This document shows positions 11,096-22,770 of a DNA stretch of 64,000 nt, piece after piece. The translations under genes and the position numbers were made by a program. The stretch lies in NCBI GenBank assembly GCA_023374025.1, contig SIJG01000122.1, forward strand, positions 216,745 through 280,744. Direction: 5' to 3'. How positions within the stretch are numbered: position 1 is the first letter of the stretch; every line of letters starts with the position of its first letter. Under the pieces are notes generated by a model. That model did no database searches. It was given only the letters and a program-made list of their open reading frames with translations, and had not been told where the DNA came from. The stretch is from Heterodera schachtii (Eukaryota; Nematoda; Chromadorea; Rhabditida; Heteroderidae).

Positions 11096-11115
11096 CTTAG
11101 GGGTGTATTTTTGAG
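11096..11115. repeat. Shared internal motif CTTAGGGGTGTATTTTT
   Basis: Complement of an AAAATACACCCCTAAG-like motif also found at 61153-61168 and 62123-62137 and, degenerate, at 50598-50610. Confidence 0.6.
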
Positions 11116-11357
11116 ATTTTTTTGAATTTTGAATTTTTCGGGAAAAAAACGTCAAAAAGGGCACCAGATCGCTAAAACTAATGGGTTTTTTTTAGAATCA
11201 AGGAGCAAAAACATGTTTTTTTGACTGCCTTTTCTGTCATTTTCCAAACTTTAGTACACCATTCAATAGAGCTTCAATAGCTTTACAATTTAGTTCAGAG
11301 GTGATCTTTAGCTTTTTCTGTTAATAAAAATGTTTTATTGCTTTTTTTGGAAAAAAT

Positions 11358-11559
11358 ATAAAAATTCAAAAAAAACCGAAACCGAAACGATATACCGAAA
11401 ATTTTTCTTCGGTTTTTTTCGGTTCGGTTTTTTTCGGTTTTTTAACCGAAACCGTTCGACCGAGAATTTTTTGGGTTTTTCGGTTTTTTTCGGTTTCGGT
11501 TTTTTTTCGGTTTTTAACCGAAACCGTTCGACCGACCCTCTTGTCCGGTCTCTACTTAC
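11358..11559. mobile_element. CGGTTTTT-family repeat ending TTGTCCGGTCTCTA
   Basis: Second copy of the iterated CGGTTTTTTTCGG block, followed by TTGTCCGGTCTCTA. The complement TAGAGACCGGACAA begins the element at 22594, so this is a transposon terminus. The left partner was not found, and no target duplication can be shown. Confidence 0.6.
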
Positions 11560-12894
11560 AACACTTCGGATAGTTTTGGAGGATCGAATAGTTTGCAAAT
11601 TGCCTCCAACCAATTGAGAAAGATAATAAATTGATTTGGTTAATCAGAGAACGAATATGTATAAATATGGATAAATTAATAATAATTAATTAATACCCTT
11701 CTAACCAATATAAAACTTCATTTATCTCCTCTCTCATCTTCGCCAAAACATAAAATCGTTTTTCAATCATGGACTTTAAAATGAATTTTTGAATGTTTGA
11801 AAAAAGATTAAAATTTTTATTTTTTTACTGTAAAAATAATTATGTGGAAGCATTAGTTTACATTCAAATTTATTCTTTTTTAGATTTTTGAACGTTTAGG
11901 TATTTTTTTTATTTATTTATAAGGTTATTTAGGACGAAATTTCTTTAACTGACTGGCTTATTGTCAAAAAGGTAATCATTTTTTATAAATTCACACGCAC
12001 ATTACATTTTGTGATGAAATATTCTGATAACTTTAGAATATTATAAAAATATTGAATTTTCAATTAAAAGTCAAATTTAGAATAGAAGATAATTTAACAA
12101 ATAATTTTGTGATTGGTTAGCAAAAAGATTTTTTATGCAAAAGTTTATATTTTCATTAGAAATATTTATTTAACATAAATGAATCGACAGTCATTTTTCA
12201 TTTTTATTTGGGATTCATAACTTTAAAACTATTCAATTTTATTTTAAATTTTAACTATTTTATTAACTGTTTTTTTTATTATTATTTGATATAAAATTAT
12301 TCTATTAATTTAATTACTTTCCCAATTACCCTCCATCAAATTAAGTATCAGAAAATTTGTTTTTGATTAATTATTTCATGGAGGCTCGCCATTGGTTGCT
12401 TGTCCGTCATACAACATAATCTTTGGACCTGTTTTTTAATGTTTATTTCTTTATTTTAAATTTATGTTTTGTTTTGTATTTTTTTTTCTTTTGGTTTTAA
12501 GGTAATAATTTGGATTTCAACTGCACTTTTTGCCAAAAGAATTTATTCTTCAGTTTATAATCTATTGGATTTGATCAAATTTTTTTGTGAAAAATATTTT
12601 GTTTTACCAATTTAATTTCTTCATTTCCGTTAATGCACCATTTGTTGTTAGATCGTTTTGTTAAAAATTTCTCAAGGATATTGTCATAAGTTTTATTTTG
12701 TTCATCTGAATGTTAATATCTACATTTTTTTTACTAAATTTTTGTAATTCATTTGATAATCAGTTTTTATGAGTGTTTTGCTGACCATGCCAAAAATGAA
12801 TATTCATGCACTAATTTTTCACGAATATTTTCTAGTTGAAAATAAAATTTAATCATTTATGAAACAATCTTCCATAACCAAAAAAAAGGTCGTA
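11560..12894. other. AT-rich span, no supported gene
   Basis: No coding or structural signal beyond AT-rich low complexity. Confidence 0.4.
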
Positions 12895-13027
12895 GAATCC
12901 GAATATGGCCTTAAATCTGTCCTAACTTTTGAGCAGAGCTAGTACTGCTTCAACTTCGTGCATGAAGTTGGAGCTGTACAAGTTCATTGATAACCCAGAG
13001 CTTAAATCTAAGGCCATATTCGGACTC
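12895..13027. repeat. Nested hairpin structure (possible MITE or structured RNA)
   Basis: Outer arms of about 23 bp (GAATCCGAATATGGCCTTAA at 12895 and its near-complement AAGGCCATATTCGGACTC ending 13027) enclose an inner stem of 16 bp (GTACTGCTTCAACTTC at 12942, GAAGTTGGAGCTGTAC ending 12979) with a six-base loop GTGCAT. Nested arms at this GC content stand out from the AT-rich surroundings. It could be a small palindromic transposon or a hairpin RNA; nothing distinguishes them here. Confidence 0.6.
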
Positions 13028-14711
13028 AGCGAGCCTGATTTACTCAAGATTATGTAAATTCATTGTTTTCAAATCTCATTACAAAAAAATTTGTTAGCGC
13101 TGGTTTCGAAAATAAATAAATTATTTTATATATTGGAGGTGCCTTTTTGCAACAAAAGGGAAAAATATTCTGCCATTTATAAGAGGTGGGGGAAGAAGTT
13201 TAGTATAGTATAAGTATTAACAAATAATTAGGTCTAATAAATAGATTTAAAAACAATAAATAGGGCATCATTTCATTTTTAAAATTTACTGATATTTTCT
13301 TCTTTTGTCAGATTTTGAGAATTTATAACAATTAAAATTTTAAAAATTTTCTAAAAAAAATATATATGCAAAATTAATTTTTATATTATTTCCCTGGTTA
13401 CTCAAATATTTAATTTTAATGACTTCATGCGGAGAATTTCGATTTTACTTGCCCTGTGGGATAATATCTACAATAATGATTTGTTTATTACATTTATTAA
13501 TCTAATTAAGAATTTAAGTGTAAGTACTTGAAAATTATTATTATAAGGTTATTTTTTAAAATAAATATTAAAAAAAAAATCATAAACCTATAAATTTTTT
13601 ATCAAGAAAAAAAACATTTAATTCATGAATTATAATAATCCACAAAAAATTTCAAAAAATACCCATATTTAGATAATTTTCTGTTCAAAGTATAGTTAAT
13701 TAGTGAAAATATAAATTTTATTCAATGTAATTAATATTCATGGCAATTATTTTAATATTTATTGGAAAAAAAAAATTATTTTTTGCAAATTTACTACTGG
13801 TAAAGACTATATCCTTTTTAAATTTATAATAAGGGATGGAACACAGATATATTTTTGCACAGTAAATTTTTATTTCATGAATCTTTTTTATTTTTAATTG
13901 ATATCAAATTTTAATGAATTAAAATAATTTGCTTATATTTAAATTTTATTTCAAATTTTTTTTTTTTTCTTTTTTAATAAATTTTTTGGAATATTATATC
14001 TCGCAAAATAGCAAAAACTTTATTATAGAAATGTAAATTTTGCAAAAAATAAATTTACATATTCGTAACTGTGCTAATAAGTAATTTACTATGAGAATGC
14101 ATATTAAACATAGTAGGCTCTGAAATTTAATGCAATGACTTTTTTTTAAACTTTTTTTTCGACTTTTTAGAACTTTAGAACTTTATAACTATTTTGCATT
14201 TTTTTAATAATAAATTACTTTATCCAGGCTTTTAAATAATATATTTTAATTCATTTTATATTTTAGTGATTTGTTAGACCAAAATGATTTTTTTTTAAAT
14301 TTATTGTCGGAATTAATAAATTTGTTTCTTTATTAGGATTAAAAGTTTTTATAAATTAATTTATATTATCATAATAATGTTTAATATTTTTTATTTATGG
14401 AATTTAAATAAAAATTCGTTATTGTCGATTTTTACTCAATTTTTCTTTTGATTGCTTGTTTTTTAATTTAAGTGATAGTAAATTCACCACGGTTATTTAT
14501 TTCGTCAATTTTGATTAATCTAATTGTAAATATTCTTGAATATAAAAAGAGCTTTTTGAAATTTTTTATTTTAAGTAACGAAATCATATTCATTCAATTT
14601 ATATTTATTTTAATAATTTTTTATATATTTAAAGTCTATATTAGAATTTTTTAAAATTTACATAAAAAATATAATCAAAATTATTTTTATTTGATCCCTT
14701 TCAAGCTTAAC
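13028..14711. other. AT-rich span, no supported gene
   Basis: T-rich; frames such as 14472-14654 look like random AT-rich DNA. Confidence 0.4.
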
Positions 14712-14893
14712 AACTTAATCAGGGTTTCGATCTCAAAATTTTGAAAATCCTCATTTCAGCCATAAAAAATCCTCATTTGCCACAAAAATACCTCAAAAAA
14801 TCCTCATTTGGAATAAAAAATCCTCATTTTTTAAAACATCATAAAATTGCAAACAAAATCAGTCAACTGTCATATTTTTCATTTGAAACAATC

Positions 14894-14916
14894 ACGGCGC
14901 CTATCAGCGCCGCCGG
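14894..14916. repeat. GC-rich hairpin module, copy 5
   Basis: CGGCGCCTATCAGCGCCGCCGG within the 787-bp hAT MITE. Confidence 0.75.
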
Positions 14917-15106
14917 ACCTATTTTTTCTTAAAAAATTGGCCAAAAAATCGCAAAATTGGTAATTTTGGTAAAAATCTATAACGATCTCATTTAAAACCA
15001 CAAAAAAAAATTTCGATTTCTATTGTTTTAATTTTTGCTTTTAAATTGCTTTTTTTGTGGCGCGGTTCTTCCAAAAAACTTTTTGGTGACATTGTGGGGA
15101 GGGGGT

Positions 15107-15131
15107 CCGGCAGTGCCGATAGGCGCTGCCG
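15107..15131. repeat. GC-rich hairpin module, copy 6, inverted
   Basis: CCGGCAGTGCCGATAGGCGCTGCCG, opposite orientation to copy 5. It is preceded by the complement of the GGAAAAAGCGCCGC tail (15058-15080), so the whole module is inverted. Confidence 0.8.
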
Positions 15132-15574
15132 AAAAAAATTTGGGATTTTGAGTGCGATTTGTTAAAAGATTTTGTCAAAAAAATAATTTTGACCCCCTCT
15201 ATCGAATTCCTCTTTATTTTTTTGAACAAATTATCTAAAGGAAATTAATTAAATTTATTGAAAAATGAAGGATTTTTCGAAAAAAAAGTTTAAGATTTGA
15301 AGAAAAAGTTCGAACATTTTGCCAAATATGCCTAATTTTTCAAAAAATCATGCTTTTTTGTCACTTTTTTTATCAAAAGACCACAAAAATCCTCAAATTT
15401 CTCAAAAGACCACAAAAATCCTCAAATCCTCATTTTTCAAAAAAATCCTCCTTGACCCTCTAAAAGACCACAAAATGAGGAAAAATCCTCACATATCGAA
15501 ACCCTGAACTTAATAGTATTTTGGCCTTTATTTAGAAACTTTACATGTTTATTGTTGATATTCTATTTTGAGTA

Positions 15575-15740
15575 TTTTTTCGGTAGAATTTTCCTTATTT
15601 CTGTGTATTTTGGCTTCAATTCCAGATTTTTGAGAAAATCCTGCATATTGTCGTTCAATTATTGATTATTGAAGCCTGTATAATTATTTCCATTCCTTAA
15701 ATGTTAATAAAACTGTATTTCTTTTCATTATATTTCACTT
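15575..15740 (-). pseudogene. Decayed coding relic, copy A
   Basis: The minus strand reads IIERQYAGFSQKSGIEAKIH then RNKENSTEK. A homologous but frame-broken copy lies about 3.3 kb away at 18895-19060 (SIEAKTRRNKDFYEK after a shift). Shared words include ATTGAAGC, CAGAAATAA and GATTTT. The family is unknown. Confidence 0.35.
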
Positions 15741-16395
15741 ATTTTTTGTGCCCTGGCAACTGAGTTGGCCGTGATTGAATTTTCAATCACGGAAACCCGT
15801 AAACCGTGATTATAAAAAAAATTATCTGAGTGATTTTATTTAAATTATTAACAAAAAACTGAATTTAATCGCTGGAAAATATCCAAACGATTTTTTAAGA
15901 AACTAAGAAGGTTGAGGACAAAAAATTAACAAATTCCTCTAAAAACTATAAATCTTAAATTTGTTATTAGCATTTGTTTAATATTAGTTTGTTTCATTCG
16001 TATTTAAATTTATTATCTTATCAATTATCGATGATTTAATTTATTTATTGCTATAATTTTCATCAAAAATAAATTATGAACAAACAATATATAGTTGGAT
16101 GTACAAAAGGAGACCATTTTAATTTTTGATATACGATCTATTATTTATATTATATTTTAATATGTGCGTATTATTTATGAATGAATTACATAATTTTTAA
16201 TTGATAAATGACTCGTGTTATCATTAATCATATATTTTTTTTTAATTATAGACCTGAGTTCTGCACTTCAAATACAGTGAAGACTGACTTGTAACTAAAG
16301 TTTCCGTTCAACCTGAACTTATCAGTGATCGCTCTTTTGTAATGATCTTGCCTTACATTGCTTTTCTTTACTGTTTAGAAATTTACGTGGTGATA
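15741..16395. other. AT-rich span, no supported gene
   Basis: Only a short direct repeat of AATCACGG near 15775 and 15795 was noticed. Confidence 0.4.
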
Positions 16396-17188
16396 CGAAG
16401 CGACAAAAATATGGGTGTTTGTAATAATTAAATTTAATTATTATTTTAATTTATTTGCTAAGTAATTAAACATAACTTAGCTTAAACTTAGTCAAATTAA
16501 CGAAATTTAGTATTTAGTTTTAGCGACAGCACGAAACATCCTCTACTACTTATATAATTTTTAAAAAATTAGTAAAAATTTACAAAAAGTTGTGAACAAA
16601 AACTTTCAAAAAATGTTGACTCAACAATTTTGACCCTAACTTTTTTTAAATTCAATAAAACTTTTCGAAATTTAGGAGAATAATAGAGTAATCTTTGGAC
16701 TATCTTTTCGTATTAAGCGCGGAGTTAATTCATTTAAGTTTCAACAATTTTCATGCATTTAAACGACCTTACATTTTTGGATAACCATAAACATATGAAC
16801 CCTATTAATTCCTTCATAACTTTTTTCAAATACAACCAATTTTAATTTTGTTTATATAATTAGATAGCTCAAAGATTACTCTATTATTCTCCTAAATTTC
16901 AAAAAGTTTTATTGAATTTAAAAAAAGTTAGGGTCAAAATTGTTGGGTCAACATTTTTTGGAGTTTTTGCTCACAACTTTTTGTAAATTTTTATTAATTT
17001 TTTAAAAATTACATAAATAGTAGAGGATGTTTCGAGCTGTCGCTAAATACTAAATTTTATTAATTTGACTAAGTTTAGCTAAGTTGTGATTAATACTTAG
17101 CAAATCAAATTAAAATTATAATTAAATTTAATTATTACAAACACCATATTTTGTCGCTTCGCCCACACCCATATTTTTGTCGCTTCGT
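16396..17188. mobile_element. 793-bp inverted repeat with arms of about 300 bp
   Basis: Left arm starts ACGAAGCGACAAAAATATGG; right arm ends with its complement CATATTTTTGTCGCTTCGT. Long matching stretches follow, for example AACTTTTTTTAAATTCAAT at 16638 against ATTGAATTTAAAAAAAGTT at 16912. The right arm has an extra partial copy of the terminus (17140-17165). The central spacer is about 170 bp. No clear target duplication is seen (flanks GTGAT and CATAG). Probably a foldback-type MITE; it would form a long hairpin RNA if transcribed. Confidence 0.8.
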
Positions 17189-17456
17189 CATAGCACCGAA
17201 ATTTATTATTTGAATTTATATAAATTTAATTAAAACCTTTAAATAATCTTATACGGTAAAAACCTTAAGCAAATTTTATAAATTAAATATGTATCTAAAT
17301 GATTGAATTTTTTATTTTATCATTTGTTAAAATAATTTCTTAATTGGTTTTTTAATCATTCATAAAATACATAATTAATTCAGTTTAACTTTTTTGCTAT
17401 TTCAAGTTTTTATTATATTAAATATATTTAATAAAATTTGAGTTTTTTTGTTGTTT

Positions 17457-17818
17457 TTATTTTGGTTTATGATTCCAAAAGTGCGTACTCATTCGCTCCA
17501 TTTCATAATTTATGCCTTCGGGCGACAAATTGTCTTCATCTGAAGATTCCGTAGATTCTCCCGTAGATTCTTCTTAAATTTATAAAAAAGCAAATTTTTT
17601 AAATTATATTAATCTAAAATTTTATGATCATTATTTTGTTTTTCTTCTCAGGGGAGAGGCCATTTTATTAACTAAAATTGGTATTATAAATTTAATAAAA
17701 TTATATTCAATATAGCATAAATATGTATATTTGAAGCGTCTGAGTTTTTGCTATTAATTATTCTATGTACGCCAGTCAAATCCATTTTATCGTTTAACTC
17801 TACATTGGTGTCATCCAT
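17457..17818 (-). CDS. Candidate gene, acidic Ser/Glu-rich protein
   Basis: Two exon-like pieces on the minus strand. The first (17818-17771) starts ATG and reads MDDTNVELNDKMDLTG before a donor GTACAT. The last (17572-17457) follows an acceptor TTTAAG and reads EESTGESTESSDEDNLSPEG then INYEMERMSTHFWNHKPK and TAA at 17459-17457. The second piece is strongly coding-like (Ser/Glu/Asp runs). Direct joining breaks phase, so either a small middle exon is missing or one boundary is wrong. The plus strand of the last exon is also partly open. The unknown protein would be a small acidic, disordered one. Confidence 0.4.
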
Positions 17819-18224
17819 AATAATTAAACTAAATATTTATTCAATTATATTATCTTTAAATTCAACGCGAACAAATGAATATTTTTGTTCTCATATACTT
17901 TGTTTTATATGGTTTAAACTTTTGTCTCGGCTCAAAGCCTATATGCAATAAATTTGTGAAATTTGGTTTTTTATTAAAAATGAACTCATTTTTATTTTTT
18001 TGGGATTGTTCATCTTTATTGATAATTATTAATTGCAAGAGAAACCCTCGTACAATATTTTTAAGTTTTATTCGTATTCTGAATATTTTGCTGAAGTTTA
18101 ATTTTATTATTTATTTGATAAATTATTCTTTTATTATTTTGGAATGCATATAAATATTAAATAAGCAAAAAGTAAATATTTGATTAAATTCGATTATGTT
18201 TAATAATTTTTGTGCTTTTTATTG

Positions 18225-18800
18225 CGGGTTTTTAATGAATACGGTACTTTTTGTAGACACTGAAATTGAAGTGCCCATACCTCAACGGGTAAAAAAGTCT
18301 TAGAGATATGCGGTCTTTTGCATATTGTAGAGAATTTTGTACTCCTTATGATAGACCTACTTTGAATTTTCCAGAAAATTTTTTCCAACCCCCTAGGAAT
18401 TTTTTTCGTAAATTTTCCCGGTTTCAAGCCATTTTTGACTATTCAGATCACCAAGAAGGAGTGATCTGATCAAGTTTCTATAAAGGACATTTTTGATCAG
18501 TATAAAAAATATGATAGCAAGAATTTTTTCAGAATTTTTGACCCACTAAGTATTGAGTTAAAGCAAATGAAAATTTGTCCATAAACATATGCACCACAGA
18601 AAATGGGGTGTGACACACCAAGTCACGTGTAATTCGGGCACTAGCCAATATTTTGTTTAATATCTTATATCATTGGAAAGCCCATAAAAAATGCTACTAA
18701 AATGTCAAAATATTCGTTTGTTTCGGGATCATTCAAGCAAAAGGCCAACAATTTTTTTCCATTTGGCATTTGTCCATAAACATATGCACCGCACTGTAGA
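18225..18800. mobile_element. Transposon fragment with repeated GTCCATAAACATATGCACC
   Basis: The 19-base word GTCCATAAACATATGCACC occurs directly at 18579 and 18773, the second followed by GCACTGTA, which resembles a Tc1/mariner-type terminus. The segment is GC-richer than its surroundings and has several short palindromes (GATCACC...GGAGTGATC near 18450). No complementary left terminus or transposase was found, so class is uncertain. Confidence 0.4.
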
Positions 18801-18894
18801 TTAATAAGTATTCTCTATTAGCATACAATAGCAAACTATTTCCTTAGTATAATATTAAATTTTTTTACTATATTTAAGATTTTATTTTATTAAT

Positions 18895-19060
18895 TTTTCA
18901 TAGAAATCTTTATTTCTGCGTGTTTTTGCTTCAATTGAACATTTCAATTTTCTGTTCTTGATAAAATCCTGCTATGTCTTCGTTCAACTTCCTCAATAAT
19001 GGCCTCTAAAATTATTTTCATTCATTAAATGTCGGTAAAATTTTGTTTTATTTTTATATA
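18895..19060 (-). pseudogene. Decayed coding relic, copy B
   Basis: Homologue of the relic at 15575-15740. The minus strand reads RKLNEDIAGFYQEQKIEMFN to a stop, and the conserved SIEAKTRRNK continues in another frame, so a frameshift separates the halves. Confidence 0.35.
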
Positions 19061-20669
19061 ATTTCCTTTGGCATTTATTTTTGAGATTTTTTAAATTATA
19101 TATTTAATTATTTCTTTTTTTGGGGGCAAAGTTACTGACTAAAAATTATATTAATCTTAATTTTTAAAATATTACCCTGCGTATTTTCTGTTTGTTGGTT
19201 GGATACGTCGGAAAGGATATAATTGAAAGTGTTATTATTTAAATATAAATAAAAATTATAAACATAAATCTATTAAAATGTTTAAATCTTTCAAATTTTT
19301 CTTTCATTTTTGTTTGTTTTACAGAAAAAATAATAATTTCAAAAAATTCTCAATATGTATTTAAATTAATTTTGAATGTTCATTATTATTTTAATAAATT
19401 ATGGGCTAGAATTTACATATTTTTACCAAACCATTTTGTTTTACACATTTTGTTAAATTGATAAAACTTAATTTTGTAAAATCCTTTATTTTATAGATTT
19501 ATTAAATAACATTTTCAAAATAATACAATTATGTTGGTCTGTTTTTCAGTTTTTGTTCCTCTGGAATTTCATAATTACAAATTTTTATATTTGTATTTGG
19601 TTAAAAAATTAATTTTAATAAAAATTTCTCATTTTTTTATTAAGTAATGCGTTTAATTAGTATCTATTTTAGTATATTAATATTAATTTTTATTGTTTAT
19701 ACATTATTGTTTTTGTCATTTATTTTTAATTCTTTCAAATTTACTGAGCTGCTTTCCAAGTTGGGCCGCTTTCTTTTGCAACTCCATTTCGCAATTTAAT
19801 CTTCAACTTAATTTATATGCATTTAAATATCTATTAAGTATATTAATATTAGTTTTTATTGTTATACATTATTGTTTTTGTTAATACAAATATTACGCCA
19901 TCAAATATTATGACAATTATTATATTTCGGGTTTTTTTATTCATATTTAAAAATTTCGGAATTTTTACATATTTGATATTCTGGACTTTTTTCATATATA
20001 ATTTCATTTTTTTTTACTTATTTTAAGGATTTTTTTTATCAAAATTTGTTTTATTTTAATATTGAAACTAAAAATAAACCGAGTTTCAAAAAAATTTTAT
20101 AGAAAAATGCTTTCGATTTTTTGGAAATAAATTATCGGCTAGAATTTACATATTTAATTATTCATTAATATGAATTCATAGAATTATATTTGAAACAGAG
20201 TTATAAGTATTTTTTTTTACTAAGTACCGAATTACTGTTCTTTAGATACTATTCTTTTATGAATTAAAATCATAAATTATATATATTTAACGATGTACTT
20301 GCGAACAATCAACTTTATTGTTCGCAAATCATTATTTAATTCCCTTCCCTCATTCAATTTTTGTAATTTTTTCGTGTAGACGCACAGAATTTGTGAAAAA
20401 AAATTTGAATTTTCATAAAACAATTTTTGAGTTTTATCTTTTACTTATTGATTCAAAAATAGTATTTATTGCTTATTTTCAAATGACAGTCTTTGTTTTA
20501 TCATCATTTAATTTTTTTTGGATTATTTGAAACATTTTTGAATTTTCACTGTATTTTATATATCATTATAATTAAGATTGAGATTTTTGCTTTTTTGTTC
20601 TATATATTAACATTTTTTACTAGTTATAGCTAATTATATTAAAAACCTTTTCAAAGTGCCAATAGGAAA
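19061..20669. other. AT-rich span with a small direct repeat
   Basis: A 45-bp word (starting AGTATATTAATATTA) occurs at about 19671 and 19838. No supported gene; the frames at 19693 and 20318 look like chance. Confidence 0.4.
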
Positions 20670-20740
20670 TTAGCCAAGGGCGTTAAAAAAATTCATCACG
20701 GCTTTGCTATTTATTTGCATGAAGCAACCAGCTTCTGGGT
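20670..20740 (-). CDS. Candidate terminal exon
   Basis: After an acceptor TTATTTTAG the minus strand reads PEAGCFMQINSKAVMNFFNA then LG and TAA at 20672-20670. Composition (CCA GAA GCT GGT TGC TTC ATG CAA) is clearly coding-like. The exon enters in phase 1. No upstream exon with matching phase was identified in the next kilobase. Unknown product. Confidence 0.4.
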
Positions 20741-21142
20741 CTAAAATAATTTTAAAATATTATTGTCAATTATTTGCAGATATCCAATTTTGCCATGAGT
20801 TCTTTTAAGTAAAGTTGACAAATAAAAAAATAAGTATGAAAATATTTTAAATTTGGATGATAAATGCCTTAAAATAATGTGTTTTTTAATATTTATAAAG
20901 TTGATTAATAAATTGAGGCCGAGTTAATGCAGTTTGCTGATTGAATAGTTTGATATCGTTATGAATTAAAAATTTAAATGCATATAAAAACTAATAAAAA
21001 TTATATGAATGGATTAATGTGCAAATTCAAGTCTGAGAATGTATTTTGTAAACAATAATTACCAATTAAACGTTCCTGATTAAAAATAATTTTCTGAAAT
21101 GCAAAGTTATATGAATTTTCTAAATAAGGAGTTGTGAAAAAA

Positions 21143-21246
21143 CAGTATTGGATCTTCAGGACAAAAACCCTGTTTTTAGGACGCCGGTTCCAAATTGTAT
21201 TTTCTCAAAAAATGTGAATGGGACAAGGATTTTGGGAAACCCTGAA
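21143..21246. mobile_element. Probable hAT-like MITE end
   Basis: On the minus strand the segment begins CAGGGTTTCCCAAAATCC and contains a second CAGGGTTTTTGTCC (ending at 21164). It is open on the plus strand in two frames, which looks like a GC effect rather than a gene. No opposite end or duplication was found. Confidence 0.35.
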
Positions 21247-22152
21247 TAGAATTTTTTTAATATTATTTATTTTTATAATTGTGAATAGTTCGTATGTATA
21301 AAAATATTTGATTTTATTAATTTTATCCATTGTTGGGTATTAAAAATATAAATTTTGCTTTTAAATTGTTCTTAATTGAAAAGTGCGTTTCATAACTTTT
21401 ATCGGATGCTGTTACAATTAATTTTTGGTTTTTGCTATTTTAAAAATGATTCCAATTTATTAATGTTGTTCTTTTGTATTTTATTTTTATTAAGAAATAA
21501 ATATTTTTAAATGTTAAATATTAATATTGCGTTATCAATGATATTCCTTTTTAGAATTCATATCATAGCTTTTTAAAGCATTTATCATATATAATTAATT
21601 GATGTAAGCCAAGTGTTAATAAACGGCAATTTATATGTATTTATATATTTGAAAATACTTCTCAATTTTATTCTATTTTAAATTATTTTAAAACTAAAAA
21701 TTAAAAATGATGAAATAATTGAATTAATAAACTTTTAAAAATAAACTTGTTTGACCTAATTTATATTAAACAATATATTAAAATATTGATGACGAAAAAG
21801 CTATAAAATAAACAAAAAAAATAAAACAATTTATACTGTTATATTTATTAAATTTTATTAAACATATTTAAATGAATAAAGAACAATCAGAGAAGAATGG
21901 ATATATATCATAATATTATTAAGAAAATTTGAGCTTTAAAAAACTATCAAAAAACAACCAAGAACTTAAAAATAAAAATTTTCTAGAAATGATTTAAAAA
22001 AGATTACGATTTAATTCATTGCTTAAATGAAATAAACAGATCAAAGGCGATTTAAACAAAATACTTTTATAAATAAATATAAACATAAATAGATATAATA
22101 AAGCTTCTTTCTATAGTGAAATTTTGCAACTATATAATACAAAATTTTTAAC
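21247..22152. other. AT-rich span, no supported gene; base-composition switch
   Basis: T-rich DNA gives way here, around 21.7 kb, to A-rich DNA on the plus strand. No gene seen. Confidence 0.4.
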
Positions 22153-22325
22153 ATGGTTATAATGAAATGCAAAAAAAGGCACGGATCAAACGTAGACATG
22201 AACGAGAAAAAAAGGCTCTGGTTTTTCGGATTACTAGGCTCGATTTTGTACGTATTTTCTTAAAAATTTCAAAATATTTTAATTTCTGTAGAGCGACCGA
22301 ACCATGGGAAAGAAGTAAAAAATGA
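22153..22325 (+). CDS. Candidate two-exon small protein
   Basis: Exon 1 (22153-22247) reads MVIMKCKKRHGSNVDMNEKK then RLWFFGLLGSI. A canonical 44-bp intron (GTACGT...TTTCTGTAG, 22248-22291) follows. Exon 2 adds LATEPWERSKK and ends TGA at 22323-22325, giving 42 aa. A second frame is also open across the same intron (from ATG 22167, MQKKARIKRRHEREKK), so the reading is not unique. The intron is the strongest evidence of a real transcript. No family is recognised; the hydrophobic stretch LWFFGLLGSIL may be a membrane segment. Confidence 0.35.
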
Positions 22326-22593
22326 AGATTAGCCACTAGGCCATTTGATAAATTCGAAGTCCTATTTTTAAAAAATATATTAATTATTTTTTTTATTCCC
22401 TTTAACTCCAATTTTCATCACTATTTTTTTTAAATATTTAAATAAAAATTTACATGTTTAATGATAACATTTTTCAAATAGCCAAAAATCCAAAATAATA
22501 AAATATTCTTTAATGAATTTATTAAAGGATTTTTTTGATTCGTTTCTTTTCTTACCTTCTATTTTTACTTTTGATAATTTATATTTATATTAG

Positions 22594-22770
22594 AGACCGG
22601 ACAACTGGGGTCGGAGGGATCCCGACTCGGGATCCCGACTGAATTCCCGATCCCGATTAATCCCGAACATTTTGGAAAAACGGTCGGGACGGATCCCCAG
22701 TCGGGATCCCGACCGAATCCCGATCCCAATGAATCCCGAAGATTTTTCGGATCCCGCGGGATTATTGGGA
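22594..22770. mobile_element. Element end with iterated GGGATCCCGAC words
   Basis: Starts TAGAGACCGGACAACTGGGG, the complement of the terminus at 11546-11559, then iterates GGGATCCCGAC and AATCCCGATCCC. A related fragment with CGGACAACTGCTGGGGTCGG lies in intron 5 of the transporter gene at 47429. No right end was found, so it is truncated or decayed. Confidence 0.6.

Larger units (their letters stand above)
14720..15506. mobile_element. hAT-type MITE, 787 bp, TSD AACTTAAT
   Basis: Left terminus CAGGGTTTCGAT and right terminus ATCGAAACCCTG are exact complements. The octamer AACTTAAT flanks both ends (14712-14719, 15507-15514). Both subterminal regions iterate the word AAAATCCTCATTT, at least eight times in all. 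Two GC-rich hairpins lie inside, at 14894-14916 and, inverted, at 15107-15131. No transposase frame is present; the open frames within are repeat-derived. Confidence 0.92.

Noticed and set aside
11330..11617. 95- and 92-codon frames on opposite strands
   Set aside because: Same low-complexity repeat, ending in a transposon terminus.
16396..17188. Target-site duplication for the long inverted repeat
   Set aside because: Flanks GTGAT and CATAG share no direct repeat of 2 bp or more beyond chance, so no superfamily was assigned.
18200..18427. 75-codon frame (-)
   Set aside because: Lies in a transposon fragment; no conserved motif and no start context.
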